This document shows positions 62,865-64,000 of a stretch of DNA of 64,000 nucleotides, one piece after another. Location: positions 4,278,001 to 4,342,000 of the forward strand of contig NZ_CP010271.1 of NCBI RefSeq assembly GCF_001456355.1, given 5' to 3'. How positions within the stretch are numbered: the stretch's first letter is position 1; each line of letters begins with the position of its first letter. The DNA is from Mycobacteroides saopaulense. GTDB lineage: Bacteria; Actinomycetota; Actinomycetes; Mycobacteriales; Mycobacteriaceae. The notes under the pieces were generated by a model, which worked only from the letters and a program-made list of their open reading frames with translations, made no database searches and was not told where the DNA came from. The position numbers were made by a program, and so were the translations under genes.

Positions 62865-63671
62865 CTAACTGAAGTTGGGGCGTCGGCCCTCAAGGAACGC
62901 GGCGAAGCCTTCCTGGGCATCGGGCGAGGTCAACAGCTCGATTTGCCCCTCCCGCTCACGGGCGATGGCCTCGTCGAACAGCTTGAGCGACACCGAGTTC
63001 ATGGCTTGCTTGGTCAGCTGCATTGCACGCCTCGAGCCGCGAGCCAGCCTGCGCGCCGACTTATCGACGCGCCCGCGTAACTGGTCTCCGGGCAACACCT
63101 CGTTGATCAGCCCGGCCGCGAAAGCGTCTGCGGCGTTGAGAGGTTGGGCCAACAGCGCCATGGCGTTGGCCTTCACGCGGCCGATCGAGGCCGATACCAG
63201 CGCACTCGATCCGCCATCGGGCATCAGCCCGATGTTCGCGAAGGCCAGCAGGAAGAAGGCCTTGTCCGCCGCGTAGATCAGGTCGCACGCCAACCCCACC
63301 GAGGCGCCGATGCCGGCGGCCGCGCCTGTGACCTCCGCGATGGTGGGTACCGGGCAATTCAGCACCGCGCGCACCAGGCGCTCGGCGTTATCCATCGTCA
63401 GTTCGGCCGCCTGCTGCGGGGTCAGCTCGCCGGAGCCCGCCGCCAGCTCGGCCACATCGGCACCCGCTGTGAAGGCATTGCCCGCCGCGCCACCGCTGAT
63501 GACGACGACACGCACTTCCTCACGCCCGGCGACAGACTCCAGCGCTTCGATCAGGCCCGCCGTGGCCGGCCCGTTGAGCGCATTCATCCGATCGGGCCTG
63601 GTGAACGTGATTCGCATGATGCCGTCGTCGACGGATACATCGGGTGCGCCGACAGGTTCATCGGAACTCAA
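62865..63671 (-). CDS. Crotonase-fold protein (enoyl-CoA hydratase/isomerase family)
   Basis: 268 residues of the crotonase superfamily with the CoA-binding and oxyanion pattern GNAFTAGADVAEL and GAAAGIGASVGLACDL. Both catalytic Glu positions of classical hydratases are replaced (Ser in GIGAS and a non-acidic residue before NIGLMPDGG), while an Asp is present in MPDGG. It may be an isomerase or another crotonase rather than a hydratase. The start is TTG 63671, seven bases from AGGAGG; a longer GTG at 63710 lacks this. First gene of the fadD5 operon. Confidence 0.85.
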   Translation of the reverse strand: MSSDEPVGAPDVSVDDGIMRITFTRPDRMNALNGPATAGLIEALESVAGREEVRVVVISGGAAGNAFTAGADVAELAAGSGELTPQQAAELTMDNAERLVRAVLNCPVPTIAEVTGAAAGIGASVGLACDLIYAADKAFFLLAFANIGLMPDGGSSALVSASIGRVKANAMALLAQPLNAADAFAAGLINEVLPGDQLRGRVDKSARRLARGSRRAMQLTKQAMNSVSLKLFDEAIAREREGQIELLTSPDAQEGFAAFLEGRRPNFS

Positions 63672-63709
63672 ATCACTGCCTCCTGGATTGTCGCTTCGTC
63701 GCGTCCGCA

Positions 63710-63721
63710 CAAATATATTTG
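63710..63721. promoter_or_regulatory. Palindrome between crotonase gene and gntR
   Basis: CAAATATATTTG is a perfect 12-bp palindrome, strikingly AT-rich in this genome, lying 39 bases upstream of the crotonase start and 55 bases upstream of the GntR start. It is a candidate binding site for the adjacent GntR regulator. Confidence 0.6.
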
Positions 63722-63775
63722 ATATGACTTTAGATGCAAGGGCGTCACCACAAATGGAAATGGCAGGCAGATCGG

Positions 63776-64000
63776 ATGAAATCTCCCCGGGTGCAGACCC
63801 GCGAAATCCGTAGGCCGCAGCTGTCCGAGGAAGTTGCCGGCCGGCTCCGGGCCGCGATCATGACCGGTGAGCTGCGCCCCGGCGAATACATCCGGATGGA
63901 TGAGACGGCCGCCCAGCTGGGTGTGAGTGTCACCCCCGTCCGGGAGGCACTGCTGACGCTGCGCGGAGAAGGCCTGGTTGAGGCCGTCCCTCACCGCGGA
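63776..64000 (+). CDS. GntR family regulator, Mce1R-like position, 3' end outside window
   Basis: 75 codons of a FadR/VanR-type GntR regulator: winged HTH with MTGELRPGEYIRMDETAAQLG and SVTPVREALLTLRGEGLVEA; the ligand-binding domain is beyond the window. It diverges from the crotonase-fadD5-mce operon, as Mce1R (Rv0165c) diverges from fadD5-mce1 in M. tuberculosis, where it represses that operon. ATG 63776 with a weak ribosome-binding site. Confidence 0.85.
   Translation, partial: MKSPRVQTREIRRPQLSEEVAGRLRAAIMTGELRPGEYIRMDETAAQLGVSVTPVREALLTLRGEGLVEAVPHRG

Overview
The window is high-GC chromosomal DNA from a rapidly growing mycobacterium, most likely of the Mycobacteroides abscessus/chelonae group. 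Evidence for this is the set of mycobacterial families present: Mce/YrbE lipid importers, MmpL11 with its haemophore, Zmp1, RicR, SigG, a WS/DGAT acyltransferase, an Eis-type acetyltransferase and an NDMA-dependent alcohol dehydrogenase. From about 5 kb to 45 kb the gene order mirrors, in inverted order, the M. tuberculosis stretch Rv0182c-Rv0205 as I remember it (sigG, monoacylglycerol lipase, a DUF2786 gene with a metallohydrolase, an O-methyltransferase, ilvD, ricR, an L,D-transpeptidase, zmp1, two Mce-associated-type membrane proteins, mmpL11/haemophore, and a PerM-family protein). No tRNA, rRNA, CRISPR array or insertion sequence was seen.

Layout. 1-3 kb: start of a yrbEA-yrbEB-mceA operon (minus strand, running off the left edge). 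3.4-7.4 kb: NarL-type two-component system, PerM-family transporter, epoxide hydrolase-like protein. 7.5-11.5 kb (plus): membrane adenylate cyclase, YbhN-like protein, YceI, DUF3054 and a 41-residue membrane peptide. 11.6-16.5 kb: haemophore diverging from mmpL11, an HTH protein, a CD225 protein. 16.5-22.6 kb: eis, CoA-binding protein, two membrane proteins, zmp1, L,D-transpeptidase. 22.8-28.2 kb: acyl-CoA dehydrogenase/AccA1/AccD1 catabolic operon with a divergent TetR regulator. 28.2-32.5 kb: ricR and a DUF305 lipoprotein behind tandem RicR-type operators, a WS/DGAT, ilvD. 32.5-35.1 kb: a probable type II restriction-modification pair, the only clearly accessory-looking element. 35.1-44.7 kb: TetR/aldehyde dehydrogenase pair, O-methyltransferase, metallohydrolase plus DUF2786, MpaB-like oxygenase, monoacylglycerol lipase and DUF3556 membrane protein sharing a KstR-type operator, sigG. 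44.7-53.8 kb: M1 metallopeptidase, VOC protein, a LemA gene flanked by two paralogous membrane proteins, acyl-CoA synthetase, NDMA-dependent alcohol dehydrogenase, pirin, phosphodiester glycosidase. 53.8-64 kb (minus): complete mceA-F operon with no yrbE permease genes, preceded by fadD5 and a crotonase gene, and a divergent GntR regulator cut by the right edge.

The main functional themes are lipid uptake and breakdown (two Mce loci, FadD, crotonase, acyl-CoA dehydrogenase, lipase, KstR-type site), haem and copper handling (haemophore/MmpL11, RicR/DUF305) and envelope work (L,D-transpeptidase, Zmp1, LemA locus). The most interesting points are the permease-less mce operon whose MceA is a full-length paralogue of the MceA at the other end of the window, a RicR-type operator in front of the L,D-transpeptidase gene, a hairpin that would hide the ribosome-binding site of the M1 peptidase gene, and a metallohydrolase gene that seems to start at CTG.
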